A stretch of DNA of 64,000 bases from Dioscorea cayenensis subsp. rotundata (Eukaryota > Streptophyta > Magnoliopsida > Dioscoreales > Dioscoreaceae), in NCBI RefSeq assembly GCF_009730915.1, contig NC_052473.1:17318100-17382099 (forward strand). The letters run 5' to 3'. This document shows, piece after piece, positions 37,034 through 49,158 of the stretch. The notes under the pieces are model-generated. The model was not told the origin of the DNA. It searched no databases and was given only the letters and a program-made list of their open reading frames with translations. Each line of letters starts with the position of its first letter. Within the stretch, counting starts at the first letter, position 1. The position numbers and the translations under genes are program-made.

Positions 37034-37250
37034 GAACTAAATAATAAAAACAATAAATTATATAATACCCTTAAATCAAATAAAACTCACATTTCAAAAG
37101 ATTTCCATCATATTTAACCAAATAAAAGGCCCATTAAATATAAAAATATCTGGCCCAAAACAAACTTTTCATAGACTGGCCCAGGTCAACCGGTCAACAA
37201 GGCCCATTAAAAACCTTTTTCAAAGAAGCCTTTTCCCGCACGTCATCCAC

Positions 37251-37269
37251 CCAATCAAAACCATCCACG
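37251..37269 (+). promoter_or_regulatory. ER-stress element CCAAT-N9-CCACG upstream of SDF2
   Basis: CCAAT at 37251-37255 and CCACG at 37265-37269 are separated by exactly nine bases, the ERSE-I consensus bound by NF-Y plus a bZIP28/ATF6-type factor. It sits about 380 bases before the SDF2 ATG. A second CACGTCATC copy lies at about 37239-37247 and a third ACGT site at 37281. SDF2 is an ER quality-control protein, so the site makes functional sense. Confidence 0.7.
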
Positions 37270-37280
37270 TCATCTACATT

Positions 37281-37288
37281 CCACGTGG
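37281..37288. promoter_or_regulatory. Palindromic G-box CCACGTGG in SDF2 upstream region
   Basis: A perfect 8-bp palindrome 12 bases after the ER-stress element. It is a typical bZIP/bHLH site and adds to a cluster of four ACGT-core motifs within 50 bases. Confidence 0.6.
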
Positions 37289-37652
37289 CACTCTCCCATT
37301 TGTCCGAGACATCGCCCAAAACGTGGTTTCGCAAATCAAAACCCGCACCGAGAAAACGAAAGCTAAAGAATTCCAATTTTAAAACCGTTGGAAAACGTTC
37401 TCCGGGGAAAACGAAGGCGGAGAAGAGATTGCTTAAGCTCACCGCCCACTCCTCTGCTTACGGTCCTCCGCTCTGGAGAGCCGTTCAAAGGTTATCGTGG
37501 CTTCATCCGGACCGCAAACCCTTTCTCGAAGGAAGATCCCGTCCTCCGCCGCCGCAGCCGCAGCTCCTCCGCCACCTCCGTCCCATCACCGTCCCCAAAT
37601 CCGAGAGCTTCCTTTTTGGCAGCAAACTTGGTTTCTTCTCCTCCTGCTCGCC

Positions 37653-40600
37653 ATGGCGCTCTCCCTCTTCGCTCTCTCTCTCTTCCTCTTTCTCACCCTC
37701 GATCTCGACGACGGCTCACCGCAGCCAACCTACGCTGCCGCTTCCGAGGGCGTTGAGGTATGGTGATTTGGAACCCTAGATATTGAGATCTGGATTTTTT
37801 TTAGGGTTTTGATGGATTTTTGTTGTGGTTTTTGGGGTGATAGATTACTTTTGGGAGCGTGATGAAGCTGATGCATGAGAAGACGAAGTTTAGGTTGCAT
37901 TCGCATGATGTGCCTTATGGATCGGGTAGCGGGCAGCAATCTGTGACTGGTTTCCCTAATGTTGATGATTCTAATAGTTATTGGGTTGGTAATCTTGCTT
38001 AGGGTTTTGATTTTGATGCCTTTTGTTTTGTATTTATTGTTTGTTTGTTTGTTTGTTTGTTCTTGTGGTTTGGTTCTGTTTGTTTTGTGATTTGTTTATA
38101 TTTGTTGGAATTAGGGTTTGTATGTGTGTTTTTTATTCATGTTTAGATGATGAAATCTGAGTGTTAGAATAGAAATTGAAATAACTTTGAATTAAAGAAT
38201 CATTTTTGTTCAAATTTCTTGTAGGATGTCTTTAGATTTTATTGCATGTTGATCTATTTAGTCAATTCTTCTTCAAGTTAATTTACATATGTTTTTATTG
38301 TTGAATTTTTGCAAGTTTTTTTGGAAGTTTTTGTTTTTTCTTGCAAAGATTATAATTAAGCTTTTTTGAATGAAGTCTTGGGTAAATTATATTTCATGTG
38401 CCTTGGTTGCTTGATGGTTTCTGCATGGAAATTAGTTAAAGTTCATTAACTATCAGAAAGTCTACAATTGGCAAGCTGTGGAGGGTTTTTACTTTTTAGT
38501 TTGTCTTGTTAAGTTGTCCACATATTGTCGTCTCCTTATTTTATTTCTAATGATCAAGATATTTTTTAACTGAAGCCATGTTTGGCTTTAAGATTTTGAT
38601 TATTTTTGGTTTTTAGTGAGGAGGAATAAATTCAAGAATGATCTACCTTCCAATGAGATGATTATAGACTCTTACATCTAGAAAACACTCACCTTACTTC
38701 GTTTTCTAGTCTCTTCAAGAATCTAGAAGTTGCTGTATTTCTCTTATTGTATGGCTGTGCTCGTGTCCTTGCATCTAACAGTTCTACCTTAGGCCCATGG
38801 AACTTTCTATTGAGCGTGATTAACTCCCGAGTTTTCTATGCCTATGCCTATGTCAATAATCAACCAATATATCCACTCTATTACCCAATTTTTCATTATT
38901 GGTTTTCATGAAAATATGAAACTAAAACTTCCATGCAGCATCTGTATCAAGATTTTGGTTGTCCCTCAATGGTTGTGTGTGTGTGTGTGTGTGATATATT
39001 GTGTACAAACTAGTCAATCCACTGCCATACTATTATATCCTAATTTTAATGTTTCTGCTTCACAACCTTTGTAGATTGTGAAGCCGACTCTGGATTCATC
39101 CGCCAAACAGGGTGATGTTATTGAAAGTGGAACCCTAATTCGGTTACAACATATGAGGACCCGTAGATGGCTGCATAGTCATTTGCATGCTTCACCAATA
39201 TCTGGTAATATGGAGGTCAGTAAGCTTTTGTTTTTCCTATTTTGTTTGGTTTAATTTCCATAATCTCCTGTGTTTTCAGTTTCTTTTGAAAAATTGGCTG
39301 TTCTCAAATCATTTGTTAGTGTGCCTATTTATTTCAGTGGAGTTCTATTTAAATATTTCAATTGTCATCAACAATCAGGTCTGTGTGTGGATGCACTACT
39401 TTTTTTTCTTAATAATGGATTAATTATCGCTGAAGGACATTTAATACTTTGCATGAATATGTTTGATTTTTTTTTCATAAGATGAATCCTTAATATTTTA
39501 AAGGTAATATAGGATGTTTTTCATCATTAGTTTAAGCAAATTGTACTTCTGAGGATGGTTTATGGAGAAAATTATTTTCTTCATAAGTGTATCACACATG
39601 GATGCTGGATTCTGAAAAATGCACAGCTTTTATAAAAGCCACATGTAAACATATGCTGATTTCCCCACACATGAAAACTAATAGTTCTACCCCATTGAGA
39701 TATGATGGTTGCCTTCACTTATTCTTAGTATTATTATTGGAAATTTACCGCCTTCTAGATTACATTATTTATTAGAAATCTGAATTATTTGTCAGACTTG
39801 ATCTATTGTTGAGTGATACATTTGAAAACTTTGGAGCCTTATGTATCACTGTCTTGTTAAGCTGTACCATTTGAAAAAGTAGGATTGATTAGTTCATCTA
39901 GGTCATGTCTATTTGATTATAAGGGAATCAAAATATTGATAGGCTCTTTACAGAGGTTAAAAGATAGTTTGGCAATCTATGCCTAACAAATGATGCAGAA
40001 GTTTCCAAGTGTCTCAGGCCATTTGTATGCGAAGGACTCCAAGAACCAAGAACCCACAATATCTACGTAGTGCCTTGTGTTTGTCTTTTTTTCCCCCTTT
40101 TTTTCGTTTTCTTTTAAGGATCTATGAAACTCTTGGCCTATAGTAAAACAAAATTGTTTTACCTCTATTAATAAACCAATCTTATGGATCGATAGCTCAT
40201 TTGCACCATATGATGTAGGTGAGCTGCTTTGGAGGGGACGATAACTCAGACACCGGTGATTTTTGGAGGTGAGTTCTCAATTCACATGATGTTAAATATC
40301 CCAAAAAAACTCAAGCTAGGATGTTTTTAGTTTGTCCCACCATGATAAGACTTACTTCATTTTTCTCTCAGGCTTGAGATTGAAGGTAACAAGAAAATAT
40401 GGAAGCAGGATCAACGTATCAGACTCAGGCATGTAGACACTAGTGGTTACCTTCACAGTCATGACAAGAAATATAGTCGGATTGCTGGAGGTCAGCAGGA
40501 GGTAATATTGAATTCTTCTCTTTTTTTACAAATGTACTTTAAATCTCCACCTTCAACCTAATTGAAGTAGGATAACAACCAATATATGGATAGTGGTGAC

Positions 40601-40770
40601 TGGTGAATTATATGCATGAGAGATAGGGAAATGACATTGATGTAAATTTGTTTTTGCTTGGGTTTATATTTTTGGTGATCGAACAGGTCTGTGGTGTCCG
40701 TGATAAGCGTCCTGATAACATCTGGTTAGCGACCGAAGGAGTGTACCTTCCTGTCAATAAAGCAAAATAA
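37653..40770 (+). CDS. SDF2: Stromal cell-derived factor 2-like ER protein, MIR repeats
   Basis: Exons: 37653-37757, 37844-37984, 39075-39215, 40219-40268, 40372-40501, 40687-40770. Phases close to 216 aa, the usual plant SDF2 length. Plant SDF2 is a soluble ER lumen protein that works with ERdj3B and BiP in folding of glycoproteins such as the receptor EFR. Residues 1-17 are a strongly hydrophobic signal peptide (MALSLFALSLFLFLTLDL). Three MIR repeats follow, each with an (R)LHSH-type core: FRLHSHDVPYG, RWLHSHLHASP and GYLHSHDKKY. A C-terminal VYLPVN segment follows. No KDEL/HDEL tail is present, as in Arabidopsis SDF2. The start is the ATG that directly opens the signal peptide; an open frame runs further upstream but has no family support. 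Intron 2 (1.09 kb) contains a (TG)n run at about 38975-38992. Confidence 0.95.
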
Positions 40771-43700
40771 GGTGATGATTCTTATTAACTATCAAACCTG
40801 AATAGAGTCCTTGTGTTTCGGAGAGTTCTTGTGGTAACCCAAGTTCTGAGATGAAGTTTTCATGTACTTTTGTGATTAGTTATACCTACTTGAATACTAT
40901 CCACTGTGATACAGTGATTGATAGTGGGAGAATGTTTTGATGATCGAAAACTCCATGTAACTCTCTCTAGGCCACCCATCTTTTACTAATTTGGGGACTT
41001 TAATAGGAAAAAGCTCTTTAACACAGCTTCTTGCTTTCATGCCTTAATGACTTTGTGATTCTTGGCAGTAATTATCAGCTTTCAACTAAAGTTATTCTTA
41101 GGTTTGTGTTTTTGATAAATTGGTCTGTAAACATGATGAGGCATTTTATTTAATTAACTTTCTCATGTTTGTGAGCGGTAATACCATTTGTGGAAACCTG
41201 GTGATTAGTAGCAAAGGGCATCATTAAGCTCTATCAAATATATAATTTTCCATATTTTTGTATGTGCATTATTATATATATATATTTATATAGAGGATCA
41301 GTTTACTAGGGACGTTCCAAGATAAAAATTTTTACTGTCGTCCTTTTATATCACTTGTTGGATTTGAATTCACAACCGTAATAAAAAAACACAGTGGTTG
41401 AAGATATTTCAGGTTTAATCCCACTTTTGTTCATTTAATTTGATAATGTTCATAGAAGTGTTTAGGTAGTCACTGGTCAAGTTTCTGTTTCAGCCACTTA
41501 ACTTTTTTATAGAGAACTTATTGTCGTGTACAAACATATATAATAAAATTTTATATATCTTCAAGTCTGCATGTTTTTGCAAGTAATAAGATCTAATACA
41601 ATTTTAGCAGCTTAAAAGAGTCCTATCATGTAATTTTGCTTCTTCATGTCTCTTGACGGTGCATGTAGACATGTCACCAGTTAATTAATTGTTCGCAGGT
41701 CTATGCACCTGAAAATTACATTTTCTGAAAAAAATCTAAAAATAAATTTTTTTTAAGGATTTACTGCAATCTCTGATTCTTAATTGTGAAATCTTGTTAT
41801 TTTCTCTATTTAGAAGAGTAAACATCAAAATAGTATTTTTTTTTTATTATTATTATTGTTTTTTTTATCTCTGACTTTATATTTTGTTCTTTACGTTTAG
41901 TTATATATGCTAGATTATAATATGATCATCTTTATAGGTTTATCCATATTTATTGTAATAAGTCAAATCCTAATTTTTTAAAAATAGGTGATCAAAATAT
42001 AGAAGAACACAAAATAATAGTGAATTATTTCAATATATGTTTTTATTTTTAAGTATATATTATTTTTGTGTTCTTTGACATTTTTGTATTTTTATCAATT
42101 TGAGAGTGTTTGACAGGTTACTCTTACTCTGTTATAAAATTTTTATTTTAAGTAAATCTTAAATTATAATGAATGACAACATGTTAAAAATATCATAAGA
42201 ATCATATAAGTTTTAATATACTATTAAAAAAATAAAAAAATTGAATAATAGTACGAGGAAAAAAAGGAACTACCATAACACAACAACGTGGTGATAGAGG
42301 TAAGGAAAGTTATTTTAAACAGTCATATAATAATTATTGATTATAACCAAAAGCATGAAGAGAAAACACTTAAAACAATAGAAGTATTTAGTCTTATGTG
42401 AAAAATGAATGGTATTTGGTTCTACTTAAAAAAACGAGAATGTGATGAGGTCTCAAGTTTAAGATCTGTTGAAAATATTAGTGGTAATAAATTGCAGGTT
42501 ATGGGTTTAAGCTCGTAGTTCAAATATCTTGTGGGATCTTTTATTTTTACCTAATTTTTAATTAGGGGTGATCGGCTAAAAATGACGGATCACAAATTAA
42601 ATTTTAATCATTTTCATATTTTAAATGATTTTAGGTTCATGACTTGGATTAAAGATGCATCCCTAATATTAATTACCCAGACTCTGTTATGGGAATCTCC
42701 GATTAAGCAACAAGTGTGAATAAGAAATGATTGTGCAAACATAAAATTAATTTTTTTTTGTTGATTTCAAAGAGTATAATACAAGTTCATAATCACAAGT
42801 GAGTGTACAAAAATATTAATAAAGCTATTTTTTTATGATCTTCAAACTGTTTTTATTTGCACGACTTGGCTGATATTCTTGATTCTTTTGCTAAAAGCAT
42901 ATTGGAAGACTCTTTTAGCTTGGTGACTGTGTTCTTCTTCGATTTTTTTTTTTATGTGTGTTTGCATTTGGACATATGGCATAACAACTACGACCACTCT
43001 ACATTTATGAGTTGTCTATTTGATCATCTTTGATTTTTTTTTTTAATTGCTGAAGTTTGTGGCGTTTTGTGTTTGTGAAATTTTCAGGTCTCTGACTTGT
43101 GGAATTCTTAGATCTTTGACTTCTTCGCGTCTTGGGACTTCAAATTGCATTTGTCATTTATATGAATTGTTTAGGTCTGGACTCTTCCATGCTTTTAAGT
43201 CTTGACCATCATATCATCAAGTTGTGATCTCCCACATGATCAGGTCATTAACTAGACTATTTTTTGAACCTACTTTTAGAATGGATCTCAGGTTGAAATT
43301 ATAATCTTGATTTTTGTTGATTAAGTCATCAAAAGAGCTTTTTCAAACACAGAACCTTGAAATGGGTTTGACGAGAAAACTTCAAATTCTTTCCATCACC
43401 CTTGTGAACGTCGAGCATTGGATCTCATGATAGGTTTGAAAGGATAACTTCAAAATTTTTCATTACTTCTCCGTCTGGCTAAGGTGATTTCAACCGGATC
43501 TTTTTTCTTTCTCCGTTAGACAATGATCATGCATCACCCTTCCCTTCCTTAAACCTTCTTTCTCTTTTTTTTAATCCTACCTCTCTATCTTCTGTTCTTC
43601 GTCTCTCTGTTCTTGGTTCTTTTCCTTAGTTAAAATCTCCTTTTTATTTCATCTCCCGGGATTCTCTTCCCAACCTTCGGCCTCGCAATCCCACTACAGG

Positions 43701-43934
43701 ATTTTTTTCAAATTTCAAAATTTTTTATTTATATATTTTTTATTTTTTAATAGTGATGATTTTTTTTCACATGATAACAATTGTTTTAATTGATTTTTTT
43801 CTTTCTCCTCCATTTTTATTTGGTTTTTTCCCTTCTTTTTTTGATTTTAATTTTTTTTATTCAAAACCTGTAGGCTGGACAATCTACTACTCTAAGTCTT
43901 TGTGTATGTATATAGCACTTATTGCTATATATAG
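40771..43934. other. AT-rich intergenic region downstream of SDF2
   Basis: No supported gene. The SDF2 3' UTR probably covers 40771-41050. A fragment at about 41293-41360 (GAGGATCAGTTTACTAGGGACGTTCC) after a TA tract matches the start of the hairpin elements found from 43.9 kb. The 42840-43720 stretch is TC-rich and complex but without a coherent long frame. Confidence 0.4.
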
Positions 43935-43935
43935 G

Positions 43936-44192
43936 CTAAACATCATCTGCGGACGTTCGTAGAACGTCCGCAGATGATGTACAGTAACTTTAATAAGATT
44001 GGACGACTGTGATTGATTTAGATACTGTGCTGAGATTGATTGGATGGTTCAGATTAAAACAATGTACATCCCACTTTTTACTGTGCTTATAAATAGTGCA
44101 TAGTGTTACTGTTCATAGGATGGTGTGCAGCCGTTGGATCAATCCAACGGCCCATATCAACGTTCACAGATTACGTAATCTGTGAACGTTCA
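43936..44192. mobile_element. Hairpin-ended MITE 1, beside a TA tract
   Basis: Begins with a perfect 19-bp stem (43940-43958 against 43962-43980, loop GTA) around CATCATCTGCGGACGTTC. It ends with a perfect 32-base palindrome (44159-44190) AACGTTCACAGATTAC and its complement. An inner palindrome CCGTTGGATC-AATCCAACGG lies at 44131-44150, with several ACAGTA/TACTGT motifs between. A (TA)n tract follows directly. Confidence 0.7.
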
Positions 44193-44213
44193 TATATATA
44201 TATATATATATAA

Positions 44214-44456
44214 GAGAACTCATCATCTAGGGACGTCCATAGTAGCCATCGGATGAAAATCTGATGCCTCTTATCGTTATGAACAGTAGAAACCGCGTTC
44301 TACAATTTTGTACAGTGATCATAAACAGTAAAAAGGTGTACAGTATTTATATAATCAATCAACCATCAGATGATGATCCAACGGCTTAGATTTAAAAACA
44401 TGCCTAGATTTGAAATCTAGGGACGTCCCTAGATGATGTTTTCCCTATATATAAGG
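44214..44456. mobile_element. Hairpin-ended MITE 2, between TA tracts
   Basis: Starts ACTCATCATCTAGGGACGTCC and ends CTAGGGACGTCCCTAGATGATG, so the ends are inverted copies. It contains GATCCAACGG and several ACAGTA motifs like its neighbours. TATATATATA lies on the left and CTATATATA on the right. Confidence 0.7.
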
Positions 44457-44469
44457 ATCAATATATATA

Positions 44470-44688
44470 TGAGGATCAATCTTCTATGCACGTTCACAGA
44501 TTAAAAATCTGTGAACGTTGCTTTGGACCGTTGGATTTCGATCCAACGGTCGGACACTATTCAATAAACAGTGGTACTGTGCTTATGAACAGTAGCACAG
44601 TAAAAAATGTAATGCACAGTAAAAACTAATTAAAAGTAAGTATTACTGTAGCTCTATGTGGACGTCTATGCACGTCCATATATATATA
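44470..44688. mobile_element. Hairpin-ended MITE 3, between TA tracts
   Basis: Starts GAGGATCAATCTTCTATGCACG, carries a hairpin around CGTTCACAGATT-A-AATCTGTGAACG and the palindrome CCGTTGGATTTCGATCCAACGG split across its arms. It ends TGGACGTCTATGCACGTCCA. TA tracts lie on both sides. Confidence 0.7.
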
Positions 44689-44692
44689 TAAA

Positions 44693-46052
44693 AGATTCGT
44701 TTTGATTTTATTTTCGTATCTCCCAGCATGGGTACACTGAAAAACATAAAGTGAATGCTTTTATTCTATATAACTTTTGTAATTGATTTACAGTGAAAAA
44801 AACATACAAACAAATAAAAACTACTGATTGTGGTAGCCTGGCAGGTAGTATATAAGCAACATAATAATTAGACATTTTTGCCTTACATTATATGTGTACA
44901 TTGTGCCACACTTTCCAAAAGATTGGCTACTTGTGTTTGACTTAGAATGAGGGGTGCATAATTATCAGTGTCCTTAGTTTACTTTTTTTAGTGTCACCAG
45001 AGAATCAAGCGCAGGAGGACTAGTATGTTATTTTGTCCCCCTTTGCAAGCAGAAGGTCACATGATCTCACTTTTCCTCCTTTCATTCTTTCTTTTTTCCA
45101 TGTGTTGCTATAATCTAATGTCACACATCAATCAAGCTAGCCTCACTAAATTTTGGATCTAGCTAAACTTTTTTATGTTTGGTTGTTGGATCAATCATAA
45201 GTGGTGTGAAATTATGTACATTAGTTAATCTGATTTACTTTTTTGGCACTAAAAATGTGGTTTTTATATAGAGTATTATATATTGTTTATCTAATATGCA
45301 GATAGTGATTATTATTTGGGGATGACAAGTGAATGAAAAACACCCTACAAATTTTCATATTTAGTATGATTTTATTGTTCTATATGATTTTTATTTTTAT
45401 TTTTATTTTTATTTTTTTGAGATATGACAAACTACAAGGATATTGAGATATGGTGTTTAATAAATATGTGCAGTTGTTAAGATGCCACACACCCTCATCC
45501 TACACAACAAGAGCTTCTCTTTATGTCTTGACCATACACAGGAGATCTTGTGGCATCATAGTGTTCGGTGTGCTTTGATTTAGATAGTGAATTTTCCACT
45601 AATGATATCTTAATGTGGAATCAATGTCTCCTCTAGATTAAAGATTTTTTTTTGAATGAATTATATGTGATTATAAGCTAAGTTATTTCAATAATTTTAA
45701 ATAATAATATATTTTTTTAAGATGAACAAACAACATCATGGAAGTTCACAGACTTAATGTTAATATTTCAATACATCTATATTTTTATTTTGTATTTAAA
45801 TATATTTTTTTAGTAAAAAAATATAAATATTCTGTATAGAAAAAAATCAGGTGCTCATAAATGAAGGTGGTCGATCAGTTATTATTATTTTGAAATGAAA
45901 AGTTTAATTCAACTTATTCTACCTTCTAGTCACAAACCCCCCCCAACATTACCAGATAACTATGTCTAGTTAAATTTGATTGCATTAACTAATTACCAAG
46001 TAAACTGGGGTTAAGTTAAGTTGGAATAGTTTGCATGGAGCCTTAGCCCATG
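44693..46052. other. Intergenic, no gene seen
   Basis: AT-rich with homopolymers, short TTTTTA pentamer runs at about 45395-45417 and an eight-C run near 45943. No coding potential or bounded element was recognised. Confidence 0.4.
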
Positions 46053-46060
46053 CTCCTATG

Positions 46061-46487
46061 CAGTGGCGGAACCAGAAACAAATTAAAGGGGGTGCTTATA
46101 TAAAAAATTATAAAAAATTTTTTTGAAGTTTTTTCAATTCAAAAAATATAATTAGATTAGTTGAACGATATATTTATGGTAGTTTGGCCGATCCAATTGT
46201 TACATAAAAAAACAATACATTTATAATTTTTTATACAAGACAATATAAAATTAAGGGGCCAAACAATAATTTTTTATAAATATTTTTTAAAGAGGATCAT
46301 TCTTCTATGGATGTCCATAGATAAAAAAAAAACTATAGATGTTCATTATAAACAATTGGATCTCGATCTAACGGTTAACATTGATGAACAGTAGTTACTA
46401 CAGTAATTACTGTTTATCTATGTCGTCCGTTGTATTATGATCTAACAACTGAAAATTGGACATCCATAGAAAATGTATTATTATTTT

Positions 46488-46523
<36 letters not shown>

Positions 46524-46741
46524 CCTAACTAATAAAAATCACGGATTTAACTGATAAATATTTGTAATTTTTTTTTATTTTTTATTCTATATAAACTAAT
46601 TTGTAATAAATGAAAGCTAAACATTATATTTTTGGAAAAAAAATTCTTTTATATTATATAAACCAATTTATAAAACATCTAAATAATAAATATTAATTTT
46701 GTTCCAAACACAAAATGAAAATAAAAATTCAATGAATTATT

Positions 46742-46775
<34 letters not shown>

Positions 46776-46944
46776 AAGAGAGGGAGAGAGAGAGAAAGAA
46801 AGAGTGAATGAGAAGAGAGAGGGGGTGCTTCCAATTTCCTACTCCTTCCTAAGTCCCTCTAATATACATATAAACATGTATATAATATTGATTAGTTGGG
46901 GCCAAGGGGTGCTCAAGCACCCCTTGACCCCCAATCCGCCCTTG
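46061..46944. mobile_element. hAT-type non-autonomous element, 884 bp, 8-bp target duplication
   Basis: Begins CAGTGGCGGAACC and ends GGATTGGGGG-CAAGGGCGGA-like on the other strand, so the terminal bases CA-TG-GGCGGA are inverted. It is flanked by perfect 8-bp direct repeats CTCCTATG at 46053-46060 and 46945-46952. An 8-bp duplication is diagnostic of hAT-group transposition. The interior is AT-rich, holds a (GA)n-rich tract at 46759-46803 and a nested hairpin element, and has no transposase. Confidence 0.85.
46287..46520. mobile_element. Hairpin-ended MITE 4 nested in the hAT element
   Basis: Starts GAGGATCATTCTTCTATGGATG and ends TTGGACATCCATAGAAAATG, the inverted counterpart. It has the family's GATCTCGATCTAACGG and ACAGTA motifs. 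It is followed by a (TA)n tract at 46494-46520. Confidence 0.65.
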
Positions 46945-46952
46945 CTCCTATG

Positions 46953-48646
46953 CTTCTAGACTATTGAATCTATTTTCTTGTAAAGATTTGGCATTCACGG
47001 CGCAATAAAAATGCCAGCTTTCATAATACAACAAACTAGTCCAGCTTGCTTTCTTTTTTTATGGCCACACACTCACACACATATGCCACCTATATCAATG
47101 ATGACCTAGAGAAAAGCCATTCCAAAACATTTCATGGAAATTAAAACCACACCCTACTACCATAAATCAATCAATCAATTAATTAGTTTTTTTCTATATT
47201 TTATGAAATTCATGGTTAAAGCTGTCAATATGGCATAAAGTTTAAATTATTTAATTTTTTTTCTCCAAAAGCAACAAATGATTGTTAGTCAAAAGATAAA
47301 TAGACATAAAAGTACATTAATTATAATAGCTTATAAACCTTCTAATGTATCATAAGTGATTCCATCTAATTTTAAAAAATAAAAGATAATACCTTTTATA
47401 CATACTTCTAACAGGGGATTTTGCATCTTATGTGATCGTATAGATCTAATGATTATCATTGAGTTATATCCCATTTCCATATTATTATTTGCTTTAGCCA
47501 AAAAAAAAAAATATTTATTTGATCTATTTTTATAATATTTGTATTTAACAAAAAAATATCAAATATCGGAACCATTGTAATAAATAGAAAAAATCAACCA
47601 GGACAACAACTTTATTCAATGAATTATTACGACAAATTTCTAGAGATAACAAATCCAAAACCTTCAAATTATTGGGAGTGCAATTCAGTTCATGGGAATT
47701 AAACCTCTGACTAATGCTATTAATTGATTAAATTGATTGCATTAATATTCACATTCCCATAATTACCAGGTTCAAGAAGTCACAGTATCTGAAGATTCTG
47801 AACTGGCTCGGTCCGAATGCACACTAAAAAGAAAGACAAGTGCTCCCAAAATGATCCAGCTACTGCCATTTTGTCATTTACCTGGCGCCTAGGAATCAAA
47901 GTACTAAATTCCTAGAATAGGCCCTGCAAGGCAGCAACCAACAGGCAACAACTAACTATTCTGGGATAAAAAAGCTGCCAAATAACCAAAAATCAAAAAC
48001 AATCCCTATGCCACATAATTACATTGGATCTAGTATTTATTTAACTTATGTTTGCCCCTGGACCCTAGTTGGTTGTTTGATAAATTATTCAATAATTTTA
48101 TTTAATGATAAATGGATTTATTCTTTGTTTATTACTTATCAAAGCAAACCTTATTCTATAAACTTTTATGCAGATAAACCACATATTCAAATTTATAAGG
48201 ATGGTTGAATTTATAAATAATATCTATTTTTATTTTTTAATAAATGTCAACAAACTAATGCTTTACTATTGTGAATGTTATAAACAACTATTACATATCT
48301 TTTCAGTGCATGCAGAAAAGACTAATAAATTTTAATTTATTTGATAAAATGTTTTATTTGATAAAATTTTTTTTAAAAAAAAAACATTCATATTAGCACT
48401 AAAATGAACTTGATCTGTCGGGAATAATTAGACAAACAACCAAAAATTTTAATTAAAAGTACTCAAATACTAAAACTAATATAATCAAATCAGGATAACT
48501 TTATCCCATTCTATCTTAATCTTTTGTGCTTATCCTCATCAAAGTATAAATTATTTTTTAAGTCTAATTTTTTTGGAAAGGTATTCCATTATATATCCTT
48601 ATAAAACCTCATAATTTACGTAATGGTCCTTGCTGTACAAACATCA
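46953..48646. other. Intergenic, no gene seen
   Basis: AT-rich. A slightly GC-richer stretch at 47765-47990 has no sustained frame. No bounded element was found. Confidence 0.4.
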
Positions 48647-48656
48647 GTGAGGTGAG

Positions 48657-49028
48657 GGGTAAATTTTTTAGTGAGTCACTAAACTTTGGCTCATTTTCAC
48701 TTTGATCACTGAATTTCAATTTGTATCAATTTAATCACTCAACTTTAATTTGATTTCAACCGATAATAAATTAAGGATTTCAACCCCCAATTGATTACAT
48801 GGCTTTCTAAAAATCTAAGTCAGTCCTCCTCTTGACACATTATTAAATCTATTAGAGATGCCCACGTCATCGAAAAACAGCCACATCATTCATTTGGAGA
48901 TTGAAATATCTTGATTTACTAGGAAGTGAAATGAAATTAAAGTTGAGTGATCAAATTGATACAAATTGATGTTCGGTGATCAAAGTGAAAATGAGCCAAA
49001 GTTTAGTGACTTACTAAAAAATTTACCC
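48657..49028. mobile_element. Mutator-type MITE, 372 bp, 10-bp target duplication
   Basis: Inverted termini GGGTAAATTTTTTAGTGAGT extend for over 80 bases (ACTAAACTTTGGCTCATTTT and so on). It is flanked by perfect 10-bp repeats GTGAGGTGAG at 48647-48656 and 49029-49038. It lies just downstream of the armadillo gene's stop codon (about 130 bases), so it may fall in or near that gene's 3' UTR. Confidence 0.9.
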
Positions 49029-49158
49029 GTGAGGTGAGTGAACGTTACATTTTACTTTTTCTGAAAAGCAATTATAGAATTTTATAAGGTTATAATCAAA
49101 AAGGAATTTGATAGAAGAACTAACTTTTATTACCTTTTGCCCAACTTACCCTCGTCGT

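Noticed and set aside
37497..37652. Longer N-terminus for SDF2
   Set aside because: The frame is open upstream but begins at GTG; the ATG at 37653 directly opens a proper ER signal peptide as in the family.
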